A DNA stretch of 64,000 bases from JAWOLE01 sp963815655 (GCA_963815655.1 CAWFHK010000001.1:1612001-1676000), one strand, 5' to 3'. Positions 7,498 to 16,253 are shown, counted from the first letter of the stretch. Numbers and translations: made by a program. Notes: generated by a model from the sequence alone, not told the origin.

Positions 7498-8562
7498 TTG
7501 CGCGTGCGCATCCTCAACCTCGTGGCGGGCGAGAAGTGGACCGGGCCGGCGGCCGTGGTCTTCGATCAGACCGCGGCCCTCGTCGCCGCGGGCCTGGAAG
7601 CGCAGTACGGCTTCGTCGCGGGAAGCCTCCTGGCCGAGAGACTTCTGCCGCTCGGATGGGCGAGGCCGCTCATCACGCATCCCCGCACGCCCGGCAACGC
7701 CCTTCGGGATGCCCGGGAACTGCGCGAGACCATCCTGCGAGAGAAGTTCGACGTCCTGCACGCGCACACGACGCACGATCACGCGCTCGCCGTCCTCGCG
7801 GCCCGGGGCACGCCGGCCAGGGTGGCCCGCACCCTCCACCACCTGCGATACGCGCGGCCCGGCCCGGCCTCTCTCGCGCTCTTCCGTCGCACACACGGAT
7901 TCGCCTTCGCCAATCGCGCGATCGCCGACGCGTTCGGCTCGGCGGGAACCGTGCTCCCGCCGGTCCTGGACGCCGAACTGTTCCTCCCCCGGACCGCGTC
8001 TTCGGCGGCGCGCCCGGGGGGACTCCTCGTCGCCGGCACCGTCGGCAAGATGGCGGCGCGGCGCGGACACGAGGAAGCGATCCGCGCGGCGGCGGGGATC
8101 CCTTCGCTCGCGCTGGAGCACGTCGGGCACGGAGAGCGGATGCCGGAGCTGAAGGCGCTCGCCACCGGGCTCGGAGCCGGCGAGCGGAACGTCTGGCACG
8201 GCTATCAGGAAGAAGCGCTGCCGGAGCTCTACCGATCCTGGGACATCTTTCTCTTCACCGCTTCCGGCTCGGACCAGGGACAGCGCGCGATCCTCGAAGC
8301 GATGGCGAGCGGCCTCCCGATCGTGACGCTGGACGTTCCCGGCGTGCGCGACCTCGTCAACGACGGCGAGGAGGGGTTCATCGCCGCCGACATCGAAGGC
8401 CTCTCGGACGCCCTCGCGAAACTCGCCGCGTCCGAGCAGACGCGCCGCCGGATGGGCGGAAAGGCGCGGCAGCGCGCGCTCGCGTTCACCGCGGAACGTT
8501 TCGTCGAGAAAGCGATGCCTTTCTACGCGAGGATCCTGTCCCCCGCGGCCTCCGCGCCGTAG
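7498..8562 (+). CDS. GT4-type glycosyltransferase
   Basis: About 354 residues. The N-terminal Rossmann half starts ILNLVAGEKWTGPAAVVFDQ, with a DVLHAHTTHDHALAV segment typical of GT-B glycosyltransferases. The C-terminal half carries the nucleotide-sugar site SDQGQRAILEAMASGLPIVTLDVPGVRDLV, a GT4 signature in which the usual E-x7-E glutamates lie near EAMASG. It probably adds a sugar to a cell-surface glycan. The start may be TTG at 7498 or GTG at 7504; no clear ribosome-binding site is seen because the repeat array abuts it. It converges on the GT2 gene at 8577 with a 14-bp gap. Confidence 0.85.
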   Translation: MRVRILNLVAGEKWTGPAAVVFDQTAALVAAGLEAQYGFVAGSLLAERLLPLGWARPLITHPRTPGNALRDARELRETILREKFDVLHAHTTHDHALAVLAARGTPARVARTLHHLRYARPGPASLALFRRTHGFAFANRAIADAFGSAGTVLPPVLDAELFLPRTASSAARPGGLLVAGTVGKMAARRGHEEAIRAAAGIPSLALEHVGHGERMPELKALATGLGAGERNVWHGYQEEALPELYRSWDIFLFTASGSDQGQRAILEAMASGLPIVTLDVPGVRDLVNDGEEGFIAADIEGLSDALAKLAASEQTRRRMGGKARQRALAFTAERFVEKAMPFYARILSPAASAP

Positions 8563-8576
8563 GGGCCGACGGGAGC

Positions 8577-9347
8577 TCAGCTCGCTTTCTTCTCCGGTTG
8601 TTGGAGCTCCCAGAGGCGGGCCCATTTCAGGAAGACGCCGTAGGCCTGCAGGGAGCAGATGATGAAACCGTGGAGGCCGTCGAGGAAGCCGGCCTCGAGG
8701 ACGAACATCCGGAAGAACCGCCACGCCGGGCGCAGGGCGACCTCCACGAACCCCGCGCGGCGCCCCTGTTGCGCGAGGTCCCGCGCCCCCCACTCCGCGT
8801 AGCGGTGGAGCTTCTCGAGGTACTGCGGCATCGAGCGGAACGTGTAGTGGAGGAGCGGCGCGTCGAGCGTCGGCGTCGGCCCGTCCGGATGCATGTCGGC
8901 GTGCACGCGCTGCTCGGGATAGCGCGCCGACCCGCGCCGCAAGAGCCGCACGAGCCGGTCCTGTCCCCATCCCGAATGCCGGATGACCCGGTCCGCGAAG
9001 ACGTTGTCGCGGCGAAGCAGGTAGTGCCCAGCCGAAGGCCCCCTGGCCAGGAGCTCGCCGATTTCTCGCGCGAGCGCCGGTGTCACGCGCTCGTCCGCGT
9101 CCACGATCAGGACCCAGGGATGCGACGCCTGGTCCATCGCCCAGTTGCACTGAGGCCCATTGCCCGCGTACTCGTGCCGGAGGAGACGGACCTTCGGGAC
9201 CGCCGAGGCGATCGAGACTGTCCTGTCCTTCGAGAAGGAGTCCACAACGAGGATTTCGTCGGCGAAGGAAAGCGTCGCGAGACACTCCGCGATGTTCCCC
9301 TCCTCATTGAAGGTGGTGACGATCGCGGTCAGGTTTGGGCGGGACAT
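8577..9347 (-). CDS. GT2 glycosyltransferase, WaaE/KdtX-like
   Basis: A 256-residue family 2 glycosyltransferase with a GT-A fold. It begins LTAIVTTFNEEGNIAECLATL; the acidic pair is in ILVVDSFSKDRT and the metal-binding region in WVLIVDADERVTP. SGWGQDRLVRLLRRG and YPEQRVHADMHPDG resemble lipopolysaccharide core beta-1,4-glucosyltransferases of the WaaE/KdtX group. A C-terminal hydrophobic, amphipathic stretch suggests membrane association. I preferred the ATG at 9347 because GGGGA lies upstream at good spacing; an ATG at 9359 inside a REP-like element is the alternative. Confidence 0.87.
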   Translation of the reverse strand: MSRPNLTAIVTTFNEEGNIAECLATLSFADEILVVDSFSKDRTVSIASAVPKVRLLRHEYAGNGPQCNWAMDQASHPWVLIVDADERVTPALAREIGELLARGPSAGHYLLRRDNVFADRVIRHSGWGQDRLVRLLRRGSARYPEQRVHADMHPDGPTPTLDAPLLHYTFRSMPQYLEKLHRYAEWGARDLAQQGRRAGFVEVALRPAWRFFRMFVLEAGFLDGLHGFIICSLQAYGVFLKWARLWELQQPEKKAS

Positions 9348-9358
9348 GTTAATCCCCA

Positions 9359-9441
9359 TGTCATCCCGAGCGAAGCGAGGGATCTGCCCCGGGGCCCTCG
9401 GGAGCAGATTCTTCGGGCCTGCGGCCCTCAGAATGACAGGG
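9359..9441. repeat. REP-like element beginning TCATCCCGAGC
   Basis: This is a second copy of the family at 5858-5943. The left end reads GTCATCCCGAGCGAAGCGAG and the right end GCCCTCAGAATGACAGGG, around AGCAGATTCTTCGG. It fills the spacer between ymdB (3' end) and the GT2 start, both minus strand. Confidence 0.85.
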
Positions 9442-9446
9442 CGGGG

Positions 9447-10229
9447 TCAATCGACGCGAACCTGCACCCGCTCGATGGCCGTGGCCTTGCCGGTCTCCTC
9501 GTCCACGGCGATGACGCAGCCGGAGAGGCGGATGTCGCGCCTGGCGGTCTCGAAGGAGCGCGGCGTCTGGGCGAGGAACTTCTCGATGATCCGGTCGCGC
9601 GTGAAGCCGATGATTCCCTCGTACGCTCCGGTCATCCCCGCGTCCGTCAGGTACGCCGTGCCGCCGGGCCGGATCGTCTCGTCGGCGGTCGCCACGTGGG
9701 TGTGCGTTCCGACGACGGCCGAGACGCGGCCGTCCAGGTACCAGCCGATGGCCATCTTCTCCGACGTCGCCTCCGCGTGCATGTCCACGAGGATGACCTT
9801 GACGTCGCCCGCGCGCGCCAGCTCCTCGTCGGCGACGCGAAACGGGGAATCGGCGTGGGCCGGCATGAAGACCTGGCCCTGGAGGTTCAGGACGCCCACG
9901 CGGATGCCGGAGGCGGTGGACTGGACCGTGAAGCCGCGGCCGGGATTGCCGGGAGGATAGTTGGCGGGCCGAAGCAGCCGGTCCGAGGTGTTCAGCGCCT
10001 CGTAGATCTCCTTCTTGTCCCAGATGTGGTTTCCGGAGGAGAAGACGTCGATCGGCATCCGCGAGAGCTCCGCGAAGAGCTCGTTGGTCAGCCCGAATCC
10101 TCCGGCCGCGTTCTCGATGTTGACGACCGTGAAGTCGATGCGCCGCTTGTCGATCAGCGGGAGCAGGGCGTCCTGCAGGGCGCGGCGCCCCGGAGACCCG
10201 ACGACGTCGCCGACGAAGAGGATGTTCAT
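9447..10229 (-). CDS. ymdB: YmdB-family metallophosphoesterase
   Basis: A 260-residue protein of the YmdB/TIGR00282 family, a calcineurin-like phosphoesterase fold with two metals. Motifs in order: FVGDVVGSPGRRAL (D8), VNIENAAGG (E/N ligands), SSGNHIWDKKE (GNH), DMHAEATSEK, VVGTHTHVATAD (double His), YLTDAGMTG. Bacillus YmdB acts on 2',3'-cyclic nucleotides and affects biofilm and motility decisions. It lies 15 bp downstream of rny, a pairing conserved in many bacteria that suggests a link to RNA turnover. Confidence 0.92.
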   Translation of the reverse strand: MNILFVGDVVGSPGRRALQDALLPLIDKRRIDFTVVNIENAAGGFGLTNELFAELSRMPIDVFSSGNHIWDKKEIYEALNTSDRLLRPANYPPGNPGRGFTVQSTASGIRVGVLNLQGQVFMPAHADSPFRVADEELARAGDVKVILVDMHAEATSEKMAIGWYLDGRVSAVVGTHTHVATADETIRPGGTAYLTDAGMTGAYEGIIGFTRDRIIEKFLAQTPRSFETARRDIRLSGCVIAVDEETGKATAIERVQVRVD

Positions 10230-10244
10230 GCTCAGGTGGTAGGC

Positions 10245-11813
10245 CTACCTCGCATACTCGATGGCCCGGGTCTCCCGGATCACCGTGACCTTGATCTGGC
10301 CCGGGTACTGCAGCTCCGCCTCGATCTTCTTGGCCACGTCGCGCGAGAGCCAGAGCGCCTCGTCGTCGGTGACGCGGCCCGCCTCGACGACGATGCGCAG
10401 CTCGCGGCCGGCCTGGACGGCGAAGGCCTTCTGGACTCCCTTGAACCCGTCGGCGATGTGCTCGAGCTTCTCCAGCCGCTTGACGTAGGTCTCGAGGATC
10501 TCGCGCCGCGCCCCGGGCCTTGCGGCCGAGAGGGCGTCGGCGCCGTTGACGAGCACCGCCTCGAGCGAGCGCGGCTCGTAGTCCCCATGGTGGCACTCCA
10601 TCGCGTGGATGACGTCGCCGGACTCGCCGAACTTCTTCAGGACCTCGCGGCCGAGCTCCAGGTGCGTCCCTTCCATCTCGCGGTCGATCGCCTTGCCGAT
10701 GTCGTGGAGCAGCCCCGCGCGCTTGGCCACCTCCACGTCCGCGCCGAGCTCGGCCGCCATGTTGGTCGCGAGCCAGGAGACCTCCTTGGAATGCTGGAGC
10801 ACATTCTGGCCGTAGGAGGTGCGGTACTTCAGTCTCCCGAGGAGCTTGATGAGCTCGGGATGCAGGTCCGGAATCGAGAACTCGAGCGCCGTCGCTTCCC
10901 CCTCCTGGCGGATCTTTTCCCACAGGTCCGAGCGCACCTTCTCGACGATCTCCTCGATGCGCGCGGGGTGGATGCGCCCGTCCGCGATGAGCTTCTCGAG
11001 CGACAGCCGCGCCACCTCGCGGCGCAGCGGCTCGAAGGCGGAGATGACGATCGCCTCGGGAGTGTCGTCGATGATGAGGTCCACGCCGGTCGCGGCCTCG
11101 AGCGCGCGGATGTTGCGCCCCTCGCGGCCGATGATCCTCCCCTTCAGGTCGTCGGAGGGAAGCTCCACCACGGAGACGGTCGCCTCGACGACCGTGTCGG
11201 AGGCCAGGCGCTGGATCGCCATGCCGATGAGGCGGCGCGCCTTCTGCGTGGCCTGCTCGGTCGCCTCCTCCTCGATGCGGCGGATGAGTCCCGCCGCCTC
11301 CACCCGCGCCTCGTTCTCGATCGACTTGACGAGGTCCCGCTTGGCGTCCACCGCCGTCATGCCGGAGATCTGCTCGAGCCTCTTGCGCTGCTCTTCGACG
11401 ACCTGCATGGCCTCGGCGTGCGCACCCTCGACCCGCTTCTGCGACTCGGCGAGCGCCTTCTCCTTGCGGCTGTGCTCTTCCTCGCGGCGCTCCTGCTGGG
11501 CGAGCTTGCGGTCCAGGTTCTCTTCCTTCTGGACCACCCGGTTCTCCAGGGCGGCGACCTCCTGGCGGCGGGCCTGGATCGTCCTGTCGAACTCCGCGCG
11601 GGCGGCGAGGACCTTCTCCTTGGCCTCGATCGAGGCCTCGCGGAGCTTCGCTTCCGCCCCCCGGTTGGCTTCCGCCAGGACCCGGTCGGCCTCGGTCCGG
11701 ATGTTCTTGCGCTCGGCCTGGAGCTTCTTCCTGAGGAAAACGTATGCGAAGGCCGAGACCACGGCGGCCAGAACGAAGCCCGCCGCGATCGCGATCGCGA
11801 GGTCTGTATTCAT
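10245..11813 (-). CDS. rny: Ribonuclease Y
   Basis: A 522-residue RNase Y, the membrane-anchored endonuclease that starts mRNA decay. An N-terminal transmembrane helix (about residues 4-25, LAIAIAAGFVLAAVVSAFAYVFL) is followed by a long charged coiled coil to about residue 190. A KH domain follows (LKGRIIGREGRNIRALEAATGV), then an HD domain with HSKEVSWLATNMA and LLHDIGKAIDREMEG, the catalytic His-Asp pair. The C-terminal domain ends KVTVIRETRAIEYAR, diagnostic of the family. A strong GGGGGAG ribosome-binding site lies just upstream of the ATG. It forms an operon with ymdB. Confidence 0.96.
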   Translation of the reverse strand: MNTDLAIAIAAGFVLAAVVSAFAYVFLRKKLQAERKNIRTEADRVLAEANRGAEAKLREASIEAKEKVLAARAEFDRTIQARRQEVAALENRVVQKEENLDRKLAQQERREEEHSRKEKALAESQKRVEGAHAEAMQVVEEQRKRLEQISGMTAVDAKRDLVKSIENEARVEAAGLIRRIEEEATEQATQKARRLIGMAIQRLASDTVVEATVSVVELPSDDLKGRIIGREGRNIRALEAATGVDLIIDDTPEAIVISAFEPLRREVARLSLEKLIADGRIHPARIEEIVEKVRSDLWEKIRQEGEATALEFSIPDLHPELIKLLGRLKYRTSYGQNVLQHSKEVSWLATNMAAELGADVEVAKRAGLLHDIGKAIDREMEGTHLELGREVLKKFGESGDVIHAMECHHGDYEPRSLEAVLVNGADALSAARPGARREILETYVKRLEKLEHIADGFKGVQKAFAVQAGRELRIVVEAGRVTDDEALWLSRDVAKKIEAELQYPGQIKVTVIRETRAIEYAR

Positions 11814-11850
11814 CTCGGCTCCCCCTACCCGGAGGCGCCGAAGTCACGCG

Positions 11851-11967
11851 GCCGGCTACACGACGATGCGGAAGTCTCTCTCCCGCCGAGGGTTTGCGAT
11901 TTCGAATTCGGGGGCTCTCAAACCGTCCACTCGTTTCCTTCGTGTCCGATGTGCTCGGGTAGCCGAC
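11851..11967 (-). ncRNA. Candidate structured RNA (possible 6S RNA) between zapA and rny
   Basis: The 163-bp spacer holds no reading frame but can close on itself. On the minus strand GTCGGCTAC (11967-11959) pairs over nine bases with GTAGCCGGC (11859-11851), with one G-U. Inside are a CCGA/TCGG hairpin and a GGTTTG/CAAACC stem, with unpaired flanks that would give an open bulge. 6S RNA often lies directly downstream of zapA, which motivates the guess. The closed region is only about 117 nt, shorter than typical 6S, and no covariance model was run, so the identity is uncertain. Confidence 0.4.
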
Positions 11968-11976
11968 GCCACGCCT

Positions 11977-12252
11977 TCAGGCGCCCAGGGCGTCGTCCAG
12001 TTTTCGAATCAGACGCTCCGCCCGCGCCACCGCGTCGGTCGGATTGTCCCTTCGCTGTCTCTCCTTCTGGTGAAGATCGTCCGATATGTTCAGCGCCGCG
12101 AGGATGGCAATTTTTGTCGTATCGACTGTCGCCGTTCTCTCGGCCACTTCTTTCATCCGCGAATCGACGAAGCGGGCCAGATCGTGAATGTAGGCGCTCT
12201 CACCCTCGGCCCGGACGTTGTAGGTCTGGCCGAAGATCTCCACCTGAGTCAC
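11977..12252 (-). CDS. zapA: Cell division protein ZapA
   Basis: A 91-residue ZapA: VEIFGQTYNVRAEG at the N-terminus forms the globular head, followed by LARFVDSRMKEVAE and TTKIAILAALNISDDLHQ, then a coiled-coil tail. ZapA bundles FtsZ filaments at the division site. I chose the GTG at 12252 because GGAGGGG precedes it at normal spacing; a TTG at 12270 would add six unconserved residues. A promoter lies at 12299-12328. A coiled-coil gene that may be a ZapB-like partner lies just upstream. Confidence 0.9.
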   Translation of the reverse strand: MTQVEIFGQTYNVRAEGESAYIHDLARFVDSRMKEVAERTATVDTTKIAILAALNISDDLHQKERQRRDNPTDAVARAERLIRKLDDALGA

Positions 12253-12298
12253 GCTGCCCCTCCGTTCCAATCGAAAAGCAGACTCCTTTCAGGCGAGC

Positions 12299-12328
12299 AG
12301 TGTAGCCGCTGTCCTCTAGAAGAGTCAA
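12299..12328 (-). promoter_or_regulatory. Sigma-70-type promoter for zapA
   Basis: On the minus strand a TTGACT -35 box (12328-12323) and a TACACT -10 box (12304-12299) are separated by 18 bp. Transcription would begin near 12291, about 40 bases before the zapA GTG. It would also drive the downstream structured RNA and possibly rny-ymdB. Confidence 0.6.
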
Positions 12329-12359
12329 CACTTTAGGGTAAAGGTGTCCGGGAAGACCT

Positions 12360-12599
12360 TTAACCTTTTTCGGCGGCTTCCAGGGAGGCGATGAGCTTCT
12401 CGAGACGCTCGCGGACGACCTCCTGGTCTTTCTCGAGGCGCTCGACGGTGCCCTTCGACTCGGAAGCGTCCTTTTCCGCCTTGCGGGCGGTGGCGAGGTC
12501 GGATTTCAGTTTCGCGTTCTCTCCCTCGAGAGCCGAGAGGCGGGAGAGAAGCTTCTCGATCTTGCGTTCCAGCGTGTCGAAGATTTTCGCGTTGTCCAT
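12360..12599 (-). CDS. Small coiled-coil protein, possible ZapB-like division factor
   Basis: A 79-residue protein predicted to be almost entirely coiled coil: KIFDTLERKIEKLLSRLSAL, GENAKLKSDLATARKAEKDA, then VERLEKDQEVVRERLEKLIA. Size, heptad pattern and position directly before zapA fit the ZapB/DUF904 type of cell-division proteins, which link FtsZ-ring proteins. Such short coiled coils give little homology signal, so this call rests partly on context. It lies 21 bp downstream of pheT. Confidence 0.65.
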   Translation of the reverse strand: MDNAKIFDTLERKIEKLLSRLSALEGENAKLKSDLATARKAEKDASESKGTVERLEKDQEVVRERLEKLIASLEAAEKG

Positions 12600-12620
12600 G
12601 TCGCCCTTTCAATCGAAGCG

Positions 12621-14760
12621 TCAACCGAAGGTTACTCCAAGCCGGGATTTCAGCTCGTTGCCGAGCCGCCGGACCTCGGCGTTCACCGCCTCCTGCTCGA
12701 GCGTCCGCTCCGGGGAGCGGAAGACGAGGCGGATCGTCGTCTTGACGAGGCCTTGAGGGACTCCGGGCCCCTCGTAGCGGTCCACGACCCGCGCCGATTC
12801 GAGGTCCGCGAGCTTCGCGCCGGAGATCACCCCTTCGATCTCGCTCCAGACCGCGCTCTTCGCGTGCGCGAAGGAGAGATCCGCTTCGATGGGGGGATAA
12901 GAAGAGAACGGCTGGAAGCGGGCGGTCGGGGCGGGCGGGATCGCGTCCACGAGCAACTCGCCGGCGAAGACGTCCTCGGCGAGCTTGCGCTTCTCCCGCT
13001 CGGCGCGCGCCAGGAGCCCGACCACGCCGAGGGCCTTCCCTTCCGGGCTCTGAACGAGCGCCGCCGCGCCCGCGGCGAAGGCGTCGCAGGAGAAAGGCTT
13101 CCAGGCGAGGGTACCGGGGTCGAGCCACGGGGACAGGAGGCGCTCGGCCAGGCCCTTGGCGTCGAAGAAATCGGCGCGCGCCGCGGCGCCCGAGGCGCTC
13201 CAGTGGGGACGCGCCTGCCCGGCGAGTGAAAAGGCGAAGCGCCGCGACTCGAACGACGCCGGCTCTCCCGGGTCGCCGGCGCGGTCGAAGACGCGGCCGA
13301 CCTCGAAGAGAGCGATGTCGCGCTGTCCCCGATGGACGTTGCGCGCGACCGCGTCGAGAAGGCCCGGCAGGAGCGTCGCGCGCAGGTCGCGGCGGGTGTC
13401 GTCGAGCGGGTTGGCGAGGGAGAGCGGCTCGGCGGCGCTCCCGGCCGCGGCGAGCCACGCGGAGTAGGCGTTCTCGTCGCTTCGCCGGTCCGCGAAAGGA
13501 GCGCTCATCGTCTCGAGCAATCCCGCGGCCACGGCGCCGTCGGACAACCGCTCCTCGATGACCCGCAGCGGCTCCAGGTGGCCGCCCGCCCTCGTTCCCG
13601 GAGGCAGGCGCGAGGGGAGGCGGTCGTACCCGTAAATCCGGAGGACCTCCTCGACAAGATCGTCCTCGATCGCTACGTCGGGCCGCCAGGACGGGACCGT
13701 CACCGCGAGCCGCTGACGGCTCCGGCGCCCGAGGACAAAACCGAGGCGTACCAGAACGTCCGCCGCGAAGTCGAGGTCCAGGTCCTCCGCCCCCGCGAGG
13801 AGCCGCAGCCGCGAGAGGCGGAGCGCGGCCCGCCGGGTCTTCCAGGCGGCGCCGCGGGCGTCCACGAATCCGGGCGCGAGCGTCCCGCCGGCGGACTCGA
13901 GGAGGATCGCCGCCGCGCGGTCGAGAGCCTCCGGGATCGCCTCGGGGTCCGCCCCGCGCTCGAAGCGGTGCGAGGCGTCGGTGTGGAGCCCCAGTCGCCG
14001 GGACGTCTTCCGGATGGAGGGCGGGTCCCACCACGCGGCCTCGAGAAGGACATTCTTCGTCGCCGAGGTCACGGCGGTGTCGAGCCCCCCCATGACGCCC
14101 GCGAGCGAGACGGCGCGCTCCGCGTCCGCGACGACGACGTCGGAGGGATCGAGCGCTCTCTCGATCCCGTCCAGCGTCACGAGCTTCTCGCCGCGCCGCG
14201 CCTTGCGCACGACGACGCGCCCGCCCGCGAGCCGGTCGAGATCGAAGGCGTGGAGGGGCTGGCCGATCTCCCACATCACGTAATTCGTCGCGTCCACGGC
14301 GGCGCTGATCGGCTTGCCTCCGATCGCCGCGAGCCGGGCGCGAACCCTCTCCGGCGCGGCCGCGGCCGAGACGCCGCGGACGACCCGCGCGCCGAAACGG
14401 CGGCAGAGGCGCGGCACCTCGATCGTGACGGACGTGAGGTCGGAAGCCGAAGGACCGCTCGGAGCGGGTTCCACGATTCCAGCTCCCCGGTTCCAGGAAG
14501 CCTCCTGAAACCTGAAACCTGAAACCTGAAACCCCCATCGGAAGTGACGCCATCGCGGCGATTTCGCGGGCGAGGCCGCGGTGGCTCATCACGTCGGGGC
14601 GGTTCGGGGTGATTTCCACGTCGAGGACCGTCGAAAGATCTTCGCCTTCGGCCGATTCGATGGGGAATCCGGCGCGGTCCAGCGTTGAGCGGACTCCGTC
14701 GGGACCACCCGCGGCGGTGACGTCTACGAAATCGGCGACCCATTCGAGCAAGAACTTCAT
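12621..14760 (-). CDS. pheT: Phenylalanyl-tRNA synthetase beta subunit, frameshifted by a 7-bp repeat insertion
   Basis: Two reading frames together make one PheT. Frame one (14760 to about 14534) gives MKFLLEWVADFVDV, then ITPNRPDVMSHRGLAREIAA. Frame two (about 14468 to 12621) resumes with DLTSVTIEVPRLCRRFGARV and runs through the B3/4 editing domain, B5, the core domain and the C-terminal FDX-ACB anticodon-binding domain. Between them lies a 7-bp-period insertion of about 64 nt, not divisible by three, so the reading frame breaks. The OB-fold tRNA-binding (B2) domain found after the first 40 residues in most PheT is absent, which gives a short form. PheT is essential, so the frameshift is an assembly error, a phase-variable state or a bypassed break. 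Confidence 0.85.
14467..14533 (-). repeat. 7-bp-period array inserted inside pheT
   Basis: On the coding strand it reads (GGTTTCA)x4 from 14533 to 14506, then GGAGGCTTCC, then degenerate 7-mers TGGAACC, GGGGAGC, TGGAATC and GTGGAACC. Flanking codons match PheT on either side. The insertion length is 1 modulo 3; loss of one 7-mer would bring the two halves of PheT back into frame with a 19-codon insert. Confidence 0.85.
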
Positions 14761-14827
14761 AAGGGGCTCCGGTCCTGAACTCTCTCGGCACCGGTCGCGA
14801 AGCGATCGTCCGCGCCGACAGCCAACT

Positions 14828-15880
14828 TCATGCTTCGTTGACGAACTGGGAGAGGAAGCGCTCGTCGCCGTCCAGGAGCAGGCGCAGGTCCGGAAACCCG
14901 TAGAGGAGCATCGCCACGCGGTCGAGCCCCAGGCCGAAGGCGAAACCCGTGTACTGGTCGGGATCCACGCCGCACCCCTTCAGGACGTTGGGATGCACGG
15001 CGCCGGCGCCGGCGAGCTCGATCCACCCCGACTGCTTGCACTTGGCGCAGCCGCGCCCATCGCAGAAGATGCAGCTCGCCGCGACGTCCGCGCCCGGCTC
15101 GACGAACGGAAAGAAGGTCGGGATGAAGCGCGCGCGCGTCCGCTTCCCGAAGAGCGCGGAGAAGAACTCCTCGATCGTCCCCTTCAGGTCGGCCATGGAG
15201 ATCCCGCGCTCGACGACGAGGCCCTCGACCTGGTGGAAGACCGCCGCGTGCGTGGCGTCCACGCTCTCGTTGCGATAGACGCGGCCGGGCGCGATGACGC
15301 GCAGGGGCGCGCCGCGCCGCGCGAGCTCGCGGATCTGGACGGGGGACGTGTGGGTCCGCAGGAGCAGCGGCGATTTCGCCTTGCGGGCCACGAAGAAGCT
15401 GTCCTGCGAGTCCCGCGCCGGGTGCTCTGGCGGAAAGTTCAGGAGCTCGAAGTTGTTCCGGTCGTTCTCGATCTCCGGCCCGTCGGCGATCGAGTAGCCC
15501 ATGCGCAGGAAGATCTGCTCGATCCGCCTGCGCACGATCGTGACCGGATGGAGGCCGCCGCGCCGCGCGAAGCGCCCGGGCAGCGTGACGTCCACCGCCT
15601 GCGCCGCGCGCCGCGCCTCGATCTCCCGCCGCTCGACTTCCTCCGCGAGGCGGTCGATCGCTCCTTCGATCTCCAGCTTCGCGGCGTTGGCTCGCGAGCC
15701 GAAGGCGCCGCGCTCGTTGGCCGGCAGGTCCCGGATCCCCGCGAAGAGGCCGGGGACGAGCCCTTTTTCCCGCCCGAGAAACCGCCCCTTGAGCCGCTCG
15801 AACTCGGCTCGGGAGCCGACACCTCGGCCCGCCTCCTCACGGAACGCCGCGAGGACCGAGCCGATCGGATCCTCAGGCAC
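14828..15880 (-). CDS. pheS: Phenylalanyl-tRNA synthetase alpha subunit
   Basis: A 350-residue PheS. An N-terminal helical region with FLGREKGLVPGLFAGIRDLP is followed by the class II core: HPVTIVRRRIEQIFLRMGYS, FELLNFPPEHPARDSQDSF, LLRTHTSPVQIREL (motif 2 region), GRVYRNESVDATHAAVFHQVEG, and motif 3 in GFAFGLGLDRVAMLLYG. A CxxC..CxxC zinc-like cluster (SCIFCDGRGCAKCKQSGW) lies within an insertion of the core, as in a subset of bacterial PheS. It charges tRNA-Phe together with PheT. The start overlaps the rplT stop by 8 bp. Confidence 0.95.
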   Translation of the reverse strand: MPEDPIGSVLAAFREEAGRGVGSRAEFERLKGRFLGREKGLVPGLFAGIRDLPANERGAFGSRANAAKLEIEGAIDRLAEEVERREIEARRAAQAVDVTLPGRFARRGGLHPVTIVRRRIEQIFLRMGYSIADGPEIENDRNNFELLNFPPEHPARDSQDSFFVARKAKSPLLLRTHTSPVQIRELARRGAPLRVIAPGRVYRNESVDATHAAVFHQVEGLVVERGISMADLKGTIEEFFSALFGKRTRARFIPTFFPFVEPGADVAASCIFCDGRGCAKCKQSGWIELAGAGAVHPNVLKGCGVDPDQYTGFAFGLGLDRVAMLLYGFPDLRLLLDGDERFLSQFVNEA

Positions 15881-16235
15881 TGGCGAGGGCCGCCTTGGCG
15901 ACGCCGACCAGGTGCGTGAAGGCCGGCGGATCGGAGACGGCCAGGTCCGCGAGCATCTTCCGGTTGATGTCGTTGCCCGCCTTCTTCAGGCCGTCCATCA
16001 GCCGGCTGTAGGAGATCTCGTTCTCGCGCGCGGCGGCGTTGATCCGGATGATCCAGAGGCCGCGGAAATCGCGCTTCTTGACCTTCCGGTCGCGGTACGC
16101 GTAGACGAGCGACTTCTCGACGGCCAGCTTCGCCATCCGGTACGACTTGGATTTCGTTCCGTAATAGCCCTTCGCGAGCGCGAGGGTCTTCGCCCGCTTG
16201 TTCTTCCTCTTGGGTCCTCTCTTGACGCGTGGCAT
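15873..16235 (-). CDS. rplT: 50S ribosomal protein L20
   Basis: A 120-residue L20: MPRVKRGPKRKNKRAKTLAL, GYYGTKSKSYRMAK, FRGLWIIRINAAARENEISY and the C-terminal globular part ending LADLAVSDPPAFTHLV. It binds 23S rRNA early in large-subunit assembly and in many bacteria represses its own operon. It lies in the infC-rpmI-rplT operon and overlaps pheS by 8 bp. A 7-bp-period palindromic array separates it from rpmI. Confidence 0.97.
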   Translation of the reverse strand: MPRVKRGPKRKNKRAKTLALAKGYYGTKSKSYRMAKLAVEKSLVYAYRDRKVKKRDFRGLWIIRINAAARENEISYSRLMDGLKKAGNDINRKMLADLAVSDPPAFTHLVGVAKAALASA

Positions 16236-16253
16236 TTCAGTTTCTCCTTGTGG

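Noticed and set aside
7461..12305. Very long open frame on the plus strand opposite rny, ymdB and zapA
   Set aside because: It is a GC-rich shadow of strongly supported minus-strand genes, has no family motifs and changes composition at gene boundaries.
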